Shown here: positions 1 to 8,418 of the stretch, in pieces
How positions within the stretch are numbered: position 1 is the first letter of the stretch
Layout: each line of letters begins with the position of its first letter
NCBI RefSeq assembly: GCF_014203225.1
Contig: NZ_JACHIO010000007.1
Coordinates: 124,001 to 188,000, forward strand
DNA length: 64,000 nt
Origin: Granulicella mallensis
GTDB taxonomy: Bacteria; Acidobacteriota; Terriglobia; Terriglobales; Acidobacteriaceae
Reading direction: 5' to 3'
Translations under genes and position numbers: made by a program
Notes under the pieces: generated by a model
Seen by the model: the letters and a program-made list of their open reading frames with translations, nothing else
What the model was told of the DNA's origin: nothing
Databases searched by the model: none

Positions 1-664
1 ATTTCGGGTTGCGCTTCGCCTGTCCGCCATAGGTAGAAGGACGGATCATCTGAATTGGCACGCCAACCCGCATGACTTCGGCCTTCAACAGGTCATGGAA
101 AGCGGGGCTCGGAACGTCTGTTTCCGTCGCCTCCGCGCTTTCATCCAGATCCTGCTCCTGTGCGTCTACCTTACGCGAGACCCGTGCATCAACCGCATCG
201 AGAACATCTTTGGGTGGCGCGCACACGATGACCATCGGCCCACCGCTTTCACGCACAGCATTCACGTGTTCAATGAAAAGCTTGACGAAGTCCTGTACGA
301 GGGTAGGACTCCCAGGCGTCTGGAGCAGCGGGTCGATCTCCCGTTGACGAATCGTCGAAGTCCAGCGGTCGTGAAACATCAATTGCGAGCGGAACGCTGT
401 ATCCTCGCGAAAACCCGGAAAAGGCGGAAAGAGATTCCCAAGACGGCTTTTCTTGGCGTCGATCCCGGCTTCACACTTTTCGAACCATGCCCGCACAGCG
501 GCCACGCTCTCTGCCGTTCCGACAAGTCCCACGCGGATCTGCTGCGGTGCGGTCGCCTCGCCGAGATCCAATGGCCCGTGCTCTATGAGGCCATAGCGAA
601 TGTCCACATGAGTGCCGCCATTGCCAAATTCGAGTTCAGGCTCATCGAAGAATTCGAATTTCAT
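1..664 (-). CDS. Short prokaryotic Argonaute (MID-PIWI), 3' end outside window
   Basis: The minus strand is open without interruption for 221 codons from ATG at 664 to the window edge, so the C-terminus is missing. The N-terminus carries the pattern I associate with short prokaryotic Argonautes that pair with an APAZ protein: EPELEFGNG near residue 8, RYGLIEHGPLD, IRVGLVGTAESV, then a KCEAGIDAKKS / NLFPPFPGF block, and VPIQMIRPSTYGG near residue 205 in the MID region. Short pAgos lack N and PAZ domains and use a guide to recognise invading nucleic acid; their PIWI domain is usually catalytically dead, but that part is not visible here. The start overlaps the stop of the upstream DUF4365-APAZ gene by four bases (ATGA), implying translational coupling and a two-subunit complex. 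Family recalled from memory, not searched. Confidence 0.82.
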   Translation of the reverse strand, partial: MKFEFFDEPELEFGNGGTHVDIRYGLIEHGPLDLGEATAPQQIRVGLVGTAESVAAVRAWFEKCEAGIDAKKSRLGNLFPPFPGFREDTAFRSQLMFHDRWTSTIRQREIDPLLQTPGSPTLVQDFVKLFIEHVNAVRESGGPMVIVCAPPKDVLDAVDARVSRKVDAQEQDLDESAEATETDVPSPAFHDLLKAEVMRVGVPIQMIRPSTYGGQAKRNPK

Positions 665-1986
665 TTGGCCTCTCCCATCGGAATCTCCATCGGCAAGAGG
701 CCCTGCAAGCTGCTCTGCTGGTCGAGCGCCGCCGTGTCTGGATCATTTTGCTGCCAGGACTTGTCCTCCACTCCGATGTTCACATTGATCGTTTTCAACT
801 CGCCGAATATGATGGGCGGTTGAGGACCGGCGAAGAGTCCGTCCTCCGGCTGAAGGTGGTTTGCCCAGAAGAGCACGCAACTCAGCACGGCGCGATTTCC
901 CTCGATCTCTTTGATCTTTTTCAATCGCGACTCGTGGAACATGTCACGTTTGAAACCGTCACTGGTGAAGCGGTAGGTCGGTGTGACCTCAAGAAACCAG
1001 GCACCGTCCAAAAAGCGAAATTGCCCGCGAAAGGCAAGGTGTCGACGATAGTGGAAGACCCTTCCATCCTTGGCCTTGCTGCTGAATGGGGAAACGACGC
1101 TCAGGCCACTCGTCCGCTTGAGCGATTTGTAGGATTGCTTTCGCTTTTCCCCAACCATCGCGAAGCAGTCGTCCTTCGGCCAAAACCGCAGACGGGCGTC
1201 AACCTGTGCGCGCAGCGTCTTGTTCAACAATTGGACGAAGAGGCGCGTCCGTTCGGGATCGTCAGACTCCGACCACTCCACGGTGTCGAACCCTTCGACC
1301 GTTCCAGGCTCGCAGATAGAGTCCCAATCCGAGTTCGATAGATCTTCGAAACTGACAAGCTTCTTCTCCCAAATAATCCATCCGGACGCGGGGTGAATCT
1401 TCTTCCGATTCAGAATCTCCCATATATCCGTGGGGTCCCGATACTGCGTCGCCGCCACATAGACCACAGCGGGCAATCCTTCAATCGCAAGTAGGTTGCT
1501 CCAAAGACGTTCGGCAGTGGGCCGTGGCGGAAGGTATAACCCTCCCTTCGGTGCGCCCACGCGCACGAGTTCCGACAGGGACGCCGTACTAAAGCGGTGT
1601 TGTTCTTTTCGATAAAGAATGGAGGTGCTGTCGCCGGGCTTCCAGTCCCGGAAAACCTCGGGAATGGAAACCCAGTAGCCCTGCTGCGTCTCTGGATCGG
1701 AAACGATCAGAATCACCGGAAGATTGGTTTTAAGCCAGTACTGCAAATCACTCGGATCGCAGGTATAACGGAATTCGTCGACGGCATCACGGATGGACGA
1801 GACAACTTTACTTTGTACGGCCAGATTCAGGCCCAAAGGGACTCGCTTAGCGGGGTCGAAGAGCTCGATGTAACCATCAATCCCCACTTCGTTCGGTCCG
1901 CTGGCCGTCCAGCGGGAGCCCATCTTCAAGAGAACCCCCTCGATGAAATTGACTCCCTGCTGGCCAGTTTGTCCCGTGGACGACAA
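661..1986 (-). CDS. DUF4365 nuclease-APAZ fusion, effector of a short-Argonaute (SPARDA-type) system
   Basis: 441 aa. The N-terminal ~150 residues fit DUF4365, a PD-(D/E)XK-like nuclease fold: E16 in an FIEGVL helix, D37 in GIDGYIEL, and Q58-x-K60 in AVQSK give a plausible E...D...QxK active site. The C-terminal part (about 200-441) fits APAZ, the domain that replaces the N/L1/L2 part of Argonaute in the partner subunit; the diagnostic stretch is WFLEVTPTYRFTSDG at 330-344, preceded by HLAFRGQF. In characterised SPARDA systems a DUF4365-APAZ (DREN-APAZ) protein forms a heterodimer with a short pAgo and becomes a collateral nuclease when the guide finds its target. The pAgo gene follows with a 4-base overlap. 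The start ATG at 1986 is the first in a long open frame. Nuclease activity is inferred from motifs. Confidence 0.85.
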   Translation of the reverse strand: MSSTGQTGQQGVNFIEGVLLKMGSRWTASGPNEVGIDGYIELFDPAKRVPLGLNLAVQSKVVSSIRDAVDEFRYTCDPSDLQYWLKTNLPVILIVSDPETQQGYWVSIPEVFRDWKPGDSTSILYRKEQHRFSTASLSELVRVGAPKGGLYLPPRPTAERLWSNLLAIEGLPAVVYVAATQYRDPTDIWEILNRKKIHPASGWIIWEKKLVSFEDLSNSDWDSICEPGTVEGFDTVEWSESDDPERTRLFVQLLNKTLRAQVDARLRFWPKDDCFAMVGEKRKQSYKSLKRTSGLSVVSPFSSKAKDGRVFHYRRHLAFRGQFRFLDGAWFLEVTPTYRFTSDGFKRDMFHESRLKKIKEIEGNRAVLSCVLFWANHLQPEDGLFAGPQPPIIFGELKTINVNIGVEDKSWQQNDPDTAALDQQSSLQGLLPMEIPMGEAK

Positions 1987-2118
1987 GATTTTTGGCCGAA
2001 TTTTGCTCTGCTATCGCCTTCTGCTCGCCATACTCCCATTATCTCGGATTGGCGTAGGAAACTAGAACTAACTCCGATGGTTCCGTATAAATCCGTGTAA
2101 ATCTAGGTTCGATTCCAC

Positions 2119-2319
2119 CTATCTACAGAGCGAGGATTCGAAGAGAAACCAGCTTCGCTTCTGCCCCTGATCAATCCAGTTCTCGATCAGACTGGTCGTA
2201 GCGACATCGCCGGCATCCTCGCACAGCGTGTGAACTGCCCGCGTCCGACATACCAGGGCCTTTCCTGTTCGTGGAGCTCGGTCACGCAACTCATTGAAAC
2301 CAGATGGTACAGACCACAC
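2119..2319 (-). pseudogene. Dps (starvation DNA-binding ferritin) C-terminal remnant
   Basis: The frame encodes AVHTLCEDAGDVATTSL followed by IENWIDQGQKRSWFLFES, the C-terminal helix signature of Dps-type mini-ferritins (DVAT-SLIE-WID-WFL-E). Only about 60 residues are present. Upstream on the same strand an in-frame stop appears about 12 codons before the apparent GTG, and no four-helix N-terminal part is found, so the gene is 5'-truncated. It lies just upstream of the Argonaute operon on the same strand. It is a relic rather than a functional gene. Confidence 0.65.
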
Positions 2320-2581
2320 TCTTACGCCACTGATTACACGAAAAAAATCCCCTTATTGGACCTTTGAGTTCAGCTTCGATCAGTAATCAGTAGACAAAAG
2401 TTCACTTGTCGTCGCTGATACTGGTCTCCGTCAGCGACAACAGGATAGGTGCACCGGCACAACTCGGGGCGCTCTTTCAGTCAACTCCTCTGGCTATCAA
2501 TCCACGAATCCACTGTTGGTATACATCTTCGCCCAGCCGTTTCTCATCCATCTAACGAGAACCTAAAATGAGGGAACACGT

Positions 2582-2812
2582 ATGTCTGAGCACCACGACG
2601 CCCCTAAAGTCCACGAACCTCATATCGTCCACGAAGACCACATCAAAGGCCCACACGACTCAAAAGAGATCAACCCCAAGACGGCCTCCGACATCGCCTA
2701 CTGGTCTAAAGAGTTCAATGTCACAGGCGACCAACTCCACGAAGCTATCCGTAGTCACGGGACCCACGTCGAAAAAGTTCGCGCCGCACTCCATGCACAC
2801 AAGGCGACTTAA
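2582..2812 (+). CDS. DUF3606 domain-containing small protein
   Basis: 76 aa. The C-terminal half matches DUF3606: INPKTASDIAYWSKEFNV, then a helix with LHEAIRSHGTHVEKVRAAL, the typical W-x3-L/F-V...L-x-A-V-x-x-x-G-x-x-V-x-x-V pattern. The N-terminal 30 residues are rich in His, Glu and Asp. A good ribosome site (AGGGA) sits 8-9 bases before ATG 2582. Function unknown; such small proteins are common on stress-type accessory regions of proteobacteria and acidobacteria. Monocistronic. Confidence 0.8.
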   Translation: MSEHHDAPKVHEPHIVHEDHIKGPHDSKEINPKTASDIAYWSKEFNVTGDQLHEAIRSHGTHVEKVRAALHAHKAT

Positions 2813-2849
2813 GATCTTGTCTCGGCTCGACTACTGCCAGATCGGCCGT

Positions 2850-3612
2850 TCAGGAGGGTAAGGCATGAACGGACTCCGCGATGTAGCTTTCATCGCCTGG
2901 CTCAACTGAGAATCCACCTCGTCGGCGATTGTCATCCTGACCAGAAGCAGGACGCTGAAGTGGATCGTCCCAGGTTTTTCTGAAGTGTATGGAAGATGGT
3001 CGCCTGAAGAATGCGGGTCTCCTTTACCATCATCGCGGCCGTGTATTCTGTCCGCGCCGCTCCAACCCATGATCGGAAGCAGATTCGGACTTCAGTTCTT
3101 TGGTGCCGAGGGGCTTAAAGGCTTGTAGGCGTCTTCCAAGATCACGGAAGTGAGGCAGATGCTTGTAGCGTGCCTCGCGGGTTAGAGCAACTGCCATCAA
3201 GGTGTCTTCCTTCTCTATGCTTCCATACCAATCAGCGATACTGGCCTCGGTCGTACGTTCGAGAATGGTGGCCAGCGTTTCGACCTTGCGCTTGTGGAGC
3301 GGTCCCTTGACGAGTTGTCGCGTGATCGCGTCAAGGAGATCGGAGACATTCATCGGCTTGACCAGGATCTCGTCCGTTTGCATGAGGATCGCGTTGGCGG
3401 CTGCGGACATCTCTGGGAATGCACTCAAGAGCAACGTTACGGCATATGTAAATCACTCAGCAGGACATGTATTTGTGTGAACTGATGTATCTGAGCGCTT
3501 CACTAACGTCGGCAGCACAGGTGACATCGAAACCGTGATTCTCAAGAATGGCGCAGAGGCTCAAACGGATCGCTTCGTTATCGTCAACAACTAAAACCCT
3601 TGCCAGCGCCAT
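2850..3612 (-). pseudogene. Degenerate response-regulator receiver / RsbRD-like gene (copy A)
   Basis: From ATG 3612 the minus strand reads MALARVLVVDDNEAIRLSL, a receiver-domain start with the acidic DD pair. Near 3473 one base is missing, shifting YISSHKY out of frame; the next frame gives VLLSDLHMP (phospho-acceptor D), followed directly by TLLLSAFPEM, so about 25 residues of the receiver are deleted. The frame then runs through EILVKPMNVSDLLDAI (receiver end) into a helical region LATILERTTEASIADWY, like the N-terminal domain of RsbRD-type proteins. Further shifts occur near 3030, 2965 and 2890 before a TGA at 2850. A second fragment of the same gene lies at 30100..30562, which confirms that the pieces belong together. 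Confidence 0.75.
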
Positions 3613-3850
3613 TCGATACCTCCAAGTGGTCGCAGACGAGTGTCCGAGTGCCCCCAGCTATCTAAGGCGTACGCTTTGTCGCATGCCCGACCGAGGTTGT
3701 ATGGCTTTGCCTAATTACGGCGCGGAGAACTTAGTGCTAATTGAAGCTCGCAAATTAAGTCTTGAACGCCACGCAGCGAAGCCGCCCGTTGTAATAAGAG
3801 CGGCTCCGTCTTGCCAATGCAAAACTCCGATGTCTAATCGCAGTGTTTAC

Positions 3851-4036
3851 TTAATCCCCTTGAAAGGTCTTCTTGGCAGCGTCCTTCACATCTCCTACCG
3901 CGCTGTGGACGGCGCCTTTGACCTGATCTACCTTACCTTCATTCTCGAGCTTCCTGTCGCCAGTAACATGGCCAACTACTTCCTTGACCTTGCCTTCGCC
4001 CTTTTCCGCTGCACCTTTTACATGTTCGTTGTTCAT
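3851..4036 (-). CDS. CsbD family stress protein
   Basis: 61 aa. It has the typical CsbD composition and motifs: KGAAEKGEGKVKEVVGHVTG, then a KVDQVKGAVHSAVGDVKDA repeat-like helix, giving a small, charged, hydrophilic protein close to the usual family length. CsbD proteins are general-stress proteins of unknown mechanism. ATG 4036 follows an AGGTGTC stretch in the leader. It stands alone between decayed genes. Confidence 0.88.
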   Translation of the reverse strand: MNNEHVKGAAEKGEGKVKEVVGHVTGDRKLENEGKVDQVKGAVHSAVGDVKDAAKKTFQGD

Positions 4037-4471
4037 ATGACACCTCGTCTAAGTGAGATGCATATAGACCCGGATGCGATATGTCGATATAAGGAATTGC
4101 AGATATTGTTCGCCTTCAGGACCCCAGATCGTATCGATCGGCGCGGGTCTGACCGCCGACTTTCCGATATAGGTCAACCGTGCGGCATCACAGTTAACCC
4201 TCTGGACGTGTTGTGGCCTTTTGCACGGTTTGGGCAGCCAGACGCGTCAAGCTGGCATAGCGATGACCACGAGCAAAAAATCAAGTTCCTCAATTCCATG
4301 GGGCATGAAGATAGATTTCTTCATACATTCCGTATATTCATATGGCAATCCCAGTGGAAAATTGTGAGCAATTAGGAACAGACTCTACGCAGGATGGCGC
4401 ATCACATATGGAAAGACATGTTTTCGTGTCGCGATGGGTATCGTCCGAACGTGTTCTAACTGGAGATCGCT
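4037..4471. other. Intergenic gap without a supported gene
   Basis: The stretch between the csbD-like gene and the DUF3309-like remnant shows no protein pattern that I recognise on either strand. Long open frames here are random-looking (Arg/Ser/Cys-rich). It probably contains the promoters of the flanking genes. Confidence 0.5.
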
Positions 4472-4616
4472 ATGATTATTTTGCTGATTGTGCTTTTGTT
4501 AGTGTTCGGTTTTGGCGGTTATCGCCTGGGGGCCTGGGCTTGGCTACTACGGTGGAGGTGGTCTTAGCCTGATCGTACTGGTCGTACTCGTCCTGTTGTT
4601 GTTACATGTGATTTAA
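4472..4616 (+). pseudogene. DUF3309-like tiny membrane protein, frameshifted
   Basis: ATG 4472 has a GGAG ribosome site 6-7 bases upstream and encodes MIILLIVLLLVFGFGGYRLG. After this the frame goes to a stop at 4567, but dropping one G from the GGGGG run near 4527-4531 restores a frame reading GLGYYGGGGLSLIVLVVLVL and ending at TAA 4614-4616. The result, a hydrophobic helix, Gly/Tyr-rich loop and second hydrophobic helix of ~48 aa, is the layout of DUF3309 proteins. Either a real frameshift or a base-call error in the homopolymer. Confidence 0.6.
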
Positions 4617-5270
4617 ATGAGATCCATGGTCATCGGCGGTGGATCGTCCTACAGAATATTGACGGGCGCGGGCAGCCAGAAGCGCCACGGTTGCGAAAGA
4701 GATCAGCGACTGCACCATCATTAGAGCCTTGGCCCATCGCGAGAGAACCGGCGAGTCAGTTGGCGAGAATGCGGTGCTGGTGTTGAAGGCGAGAAACAGG
4801 TAGTCCACAAAGTTAGGGCTCCAGCCTTGCTCCCCCATGGCCACCCTGGCCTGCTGGTTGAGAGTCATCTGCGGAAACAGGAATGCTCCATCAGTGTGCG
4901 TACCACGCAATTCACGGGCGCGGGGACCGCCTGCGTCCAGCCGCCAGTACCACGAGGCGAACACGAGGATATTTGTGATCCACAAGGCCGCCGCCGAGCG
5001 CAACAGATCCTGGGGAGCTTCTTTGTGCGAAGGCAGCGCGGCCACGAGCAAATAAAGTCACCAGATCATATCTATCGTAACGACGCTCGTTACGACATAC
5101 CCGAGGACCTTATTGAGATCGTCCAATCCACGCTGACGGGACTAGACCGAGGGAATCAACAGCAGTCCTACAACGGTGAGGAGCAGCGATTCGGGAAGAG
5201 CCAGACGCAATCCACCGACAGCGAGCAGGGCGAGGTTCGAGGTGCTGAGGAGGGGGCGCCATGATCTCAT
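4602..5270 (-). pseudogene. Membrane protein gene with two in-frame stop codons
   Basis: A consistent frame runs from ATG 5270 (AAGGA ribosome site upstream) to the stop at 4602. It begins MRSWRPLLSTSNLALLAVGG with a hydrophobic helix, hits TAG at about 5141, continues with RQRGLDDLNKVLGYVVTSVV, hits TGA at 5058-5060, then continues LYLLVAALPSHKEAP through further helices (LWITNILVFASWYW; ALMMVQSLISFATVALLAAR). The last 149 codons are open by themselves. The DYLFLAFNTSTAFSPTD segment resembles a conserved acidobacterial/proteobacterial inner-membrane protein family of unknown function. Two nonsense mutations make a pseudogene likely; re-initiation of the C-terminal part is the alternative. 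Confidence 0.6.
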
Positions 5271-5303
5271 TCCTTACCATGCCAATTAAGCCGTTGGAGG
5301 CAG

Positions 5304-6293
5304 TCACGCCTTCTTGCGCAAAGATATCCGTGGTTCCTTTGGTTCATTTACCGTGCCCTCTGGCCGTACGCCTTTTCCATATTTAGCCAGCACCTCACTC
5401 AGGTACTTCACTGTCCCCTCCAGCATTACATCCGTCGATCCGGCAATATGCGGTGTTACAAGGATCCGCGGGTCGGACAGCAACGGATTGCCCGGCTTCA
5501 CTGGCTCATCCTTCACAACGTCCAACCCTGCCCCATAAAGGTGGCCACTCTTCACCGCTGCCAGCAGCGCAGACTCTTCTACCAGTATTCCGCGCGAGAC
5601 ATTCACTAGCACCGCACCCTTTTTCATCACCGCCAGCACTTCTGCGTCGATCATGTTCTCGTTTTCCTTTGTCCCAGGCATCGCCAGAATGACATAGTCC
5701 GCACTTGCCAGCGCGAACTTCAACTCATCGATACCATATGCCTTCACTCCTCCCGGTGCATGTTCTGGATACTTGTCTACGCCGGTCAGCACCATCCCAA
5801 ATCCGCGCAGTCGCTCTACCAGCAAATCCCCAATCCCCCCAAGCCCTACGATGCAAATCGTCTTGCCGTAGAGCGCCATATTCATCTCTGGCTTCTCCGG
5901 ACGATCCAGCGCGCTATCCCGTGTGTACGTCAATGACTCATTCAGCCGGCGAGATGCTGCCAGCATCAATAGCACTGCAAACTCTGCAACCGACTCTCCG
6001 TTGCCCGTCTTCGTTGTCGGCGCAGAAGCCACCCAGATCCCAGCCTTCGTCGCGGCCTCTACATCCACCCCGTCGTACCCCGCAGAGGCAGTCTGCAGCA
6101 GACCCAGCCTTGTTTGCCCTTCCAATTCTGCGGCGCTCACCTTGCCGATCGCAAGCAGCACCTCCAAATCCATCGCCGGGGCCCTCTCGCTTGGCAGCCA
6201 TGCTAAAAAGTCGTCCTGCGGATTTTTAGCCTTTAGTTGTCTCAACATTTCCACCGCAAACGAGTCCTGTTTGCCTAGATAACCGATCTTCAC
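5304..6293 (-). CDS. NAD(P)-dependent D-isomer-specific 2-hydroxyacid dehydrogenase
   Basis: 329 aa. The Rossmann motif is GLGGIGDLLVERLRGFG at about 150-170. The catalytic set is present: Arg in VNVSRGILV, Glu in KDEPVKPGNPL, and His in TPHIAGST. Length and order (split substrate-binding domain around the NAD-binding domain) fit the phosphoglycerate/formate/lactate dehydrogenase superfamily, which reduces 2-keto acids. The substrate cannot be told from sequence. It is the last gene of a same-strand series (GH15, aquaporin, GMC oxidoreductase), but a ~240-base gap separates it from the GMC gene, so it may have its own promoter. Confidence 0.85.
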   Translation of the reverse strand: MKIGYLGKQDSFAVEMLRQLKAKNPQDDFLAWLPSERAPAMDLEVLLAIGKVSAAELEGQTRLGLLQTASAGYDGVDVEAATKAGIWVASAPTTKTGNGESVAEFAVLLMLAASRRLNESLTYTRDSALDRPEKPEMNMALYGKTICIVGLGGIGDLLVERLRGFGMVLTGVDKYPEHAPGGVKAYGIDELKFALASADYVILAMPGTKENENMIDAEVLAVMKKGAVLVNVSRGILVEESALLAAVKSGHLYGAGLDVVKDEPVKPGNPLLSDPRILVTPHIAGSTDVMLEGTVKYLSEVLAKYGKGVRPEGTVNEPKEPRISLRKKA

Positions 6294-6537
6294 AAATCAC
6301 CTCACTGGTGGTCAGATGCCCTTTGCAAGCTTAAGACTTCTACGACCCTCACGATTTCACTTTTCCTATCACCGCTAACTCCGCAAAAATCATCATTTCC
6401 AAAGTCAATAGCGGCAATGATCGGAAGGTGGAGTAGCGGAGAGCGCGCTCTTGTAAACGTCAAGGCGATGATAACGAGAAACTACACCAACATAGGTGAG
6501 GTCTCGGTTCGCATTTCTTCATGCATGTGCGCATCTT

Positions 6538-8298
6538 TTACTTAAGGCGATCTGACAGCAGATGATCCGCTACTCGTATGGCATTAGCGATGATAGTCAG
6601 CGATGGATTCACAGCACTTGCTGAGACGAAGCAGGATGCATCGACAACATAGAGGTTATCGAGGTCGTGGGCCTTGCAGTGCGGGTCGAGGACGCTGATA
6701 GAGGGATCGCTGCCCATGCGGCAAGTGCCATTCTGATGACCGACACCCTCAAGCGGAATGCGCTTCTTGAAATAAGCGTGGAGCGGTACAGAAGTAGCTG
6801 CGTGGCCAGCCTTCTTGAGAACGTCCACCCAGCGATCTTTGAGACGGTCGAATGATTTGACGTTGTTTGGTGTGTAAGAGAGTTGGATTCGCCTGGGCGC
6901 AGCGTCCGTCACGGCCTCCGCCTCGTTGGTGCGGCCCGTATCCCCTGCGGGATGGGCTCCAGCGAGGCCGGGCTGCCGGTTTTCAACCGAGAGCGGGGTC
7001 GTGTTGTGAAGTGTGACCCGATTATCCGGGTCGGGAAGATCTTCCGTTGTGAGCCACCATGGCACGGCATGGTGTTTCATTCCTTCCAGGACAAAGCCGG
7101 GAGTGAGAGGCGGCGCGTCTCCCTTCATCATCTCGAAGTGGAAGCTGCCAACCGGCTGCACCTGCCCGAGGGGGAACGGATAGCTCGAGTCGGAATCCCT
7201 GAGATAGAAGTCATTCGTACCCCAGGTCTTTGTGTAACTGTCCTCGTTGCGGTCGGTCGAGATGGCGAGCAGGGCATCCGCCTGGTGATACATAAAGTTG
7301 CGTCCTACCTGATCGGAACGGTTGGCGAGACCGGTCGGATGCTTGTCGTTGGCGGAAGCCAGCAGGATGACCGCGGAGTTGACGGCGCCGGCGCACACGG
7401 CGAAGAAAGCTGCGGTGTAGATCGCGGTGTTGCCGTTCCTCGATGCCGCAGGCGCATCGGATTCAATGAATTCCTGTTCGGAGCCGCCAGATTTTACAGA
7501 GCCGGAGTGGATGACTTCAACCGCGGTGACTGCGGTTCCGCTGGCGTTGGTGAGCAGGCGTGTAACGCGTGAGTTTGTCATCAGGGTAACGTTGGGCAGA
7601 TGCATGATCTGCCGAATGCAGTTGACGTCGGCATCCGACTTCGCGTGAACGAGGCAGGGATATCCATCGCAGGTGTCGCAGCGGACGCATTTCGAGGCGA
7701 ATGGATCAGATTCGTTGCGCTTGAGTCCCAGAGGAATTGGAAAAGTGTTGACTCCGAGTTTGCGAACGTCGTTTTCGATGGACTGCATGCGCGGCTCATT
7801 CGCGAATGCGTGATAGGGATACCTTTTGGAATGGAAGGGCTCGGTGGGATCGAAGGAGGAGCCGTATCCGCCAGGTACGGAGGGTGCGGTGCCGAGATCG
7901 CCGTGGACGTGGAACAGTTCTTCGGCGCGGGTATAGTAAGGCTCGATATCGGCATAAGAGATCGGCCACGCAGGAGAGATGCCACCCTGGTGCTGGATGA
8001 CGCCGAAGTCTTCGGCACGCATCCGGAACATGGCAGCTCCGTAGACCTTTGTCTGCCCGCCCACGAAATACGACTGCTGGGGATGGAGTTCCTTGCCGTC
8101 CTTATCCTGCCATGTCTCTTTCGTGTGGTAGCGATTGTCGAGGAAAACCGCAGATGTATCCCAGTTCAGCTTTTCCTGCGGCATAAAGGGGCCGCGTTCA
8201 AGAATCAGAATTTTCTTGCCGGCCTGGGCGAGGTGCAGTGCAAGGGTTCCACCACCTGCTCCGGTACCGATGATGATCGCGTCGTATTCGATTGCCAT
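6538..8298 (-). CDS. GMC-family FAD-dependent oxidoreductase
   Basis: About 586 aa. The N-terminus has the FAD dinucleotide fold DAIIIGTGAGGGTLALHLAQ followed by ILILERG. The C-terminus has HQNGTCRMG and NLYVVDASCFVSASAVNPSL, the GMC_oxred_C signature with its catalytic His. A Cys cluster (CVRCDTCDGYPC) lies near residue 210, a feature of one GMC subgroup. It oxidises an alcohol or sugar; substrate unknown. I start at ATG 8298 (MAIEYDAIII); a TTG at 8313 with an AGGAG about 10 bases upstream is an alternative. It lies 105 bases after the aquaporin gene on the same strand and may be co-transcribed with it. Confidence 0.85.
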   Translation of the reverse strand: MAIEYDAIIIGTGAGGGTLALHLAQAGKKILILERGPFMPQEKLNWDTSAVFLDNRYHTKETWQDKDGKELHPQQSYFVGGQTKVYGAAMFRMRAEDFGVIQHQGGISPAWPISYADIEPYYTRAEELFHVHGDLGTAPSVPGGYGSSFDPTEPFHSKRYPYHAFANEPRMQSIENDVRKLGVNTFPIPLGLKRNESDPFASKCVRCDTCDGYPCLVHAKSDADVNCIRQIMHLPNVTLMTNSRVTRLLTNASGTAVTAVEVIHSGSVKSGGSEQEFIESDAPAASRNGNTAIYTAAFFAVCAGAVNSAVILLASANDKHPTGLANRSDQVGRNFMYHQADALLAISTDRNEDSYTKTWGTNDFYLRDSDSSYPFPLGQVQPVGSFHFEMMKGDAPPLTPGFVLEGMKHHAVPWWLTTEDLPDPDNRVTLHNTTPLSVENRQPGLAGAHPAGDTGRTNEAEAVTDAAPRRIQLSYTPNNVKSFDRLKDRWVDVLKKAGHAATSVPLHAYFKKRIPLEGVGHQNGTCRMGSDPSISVLDPHCKAHDLDNLYVVDASCFVSASAVNPSLTIIANAIRVADHLLSDRLK

Positions 8299-8418
8299 GA
8301 CAGTTAGATGCAAGCCGAGACTTCTCCTGGATTAAGAACAGCTAAAACTCTGCCGCCTATCCAGGCCTATGTCAGCCCTTTCTCTCAAAAGAAGATCTGA
8401 AGCGTGGCGAGGTGCGTA

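Noticed and set aside
3548..4375. 275-codon plus-strand open frame
   Set aside because: Composition is random-like, it covers the CsbD gene and the receiver pseudogene on the other strand, and no family motif appears.
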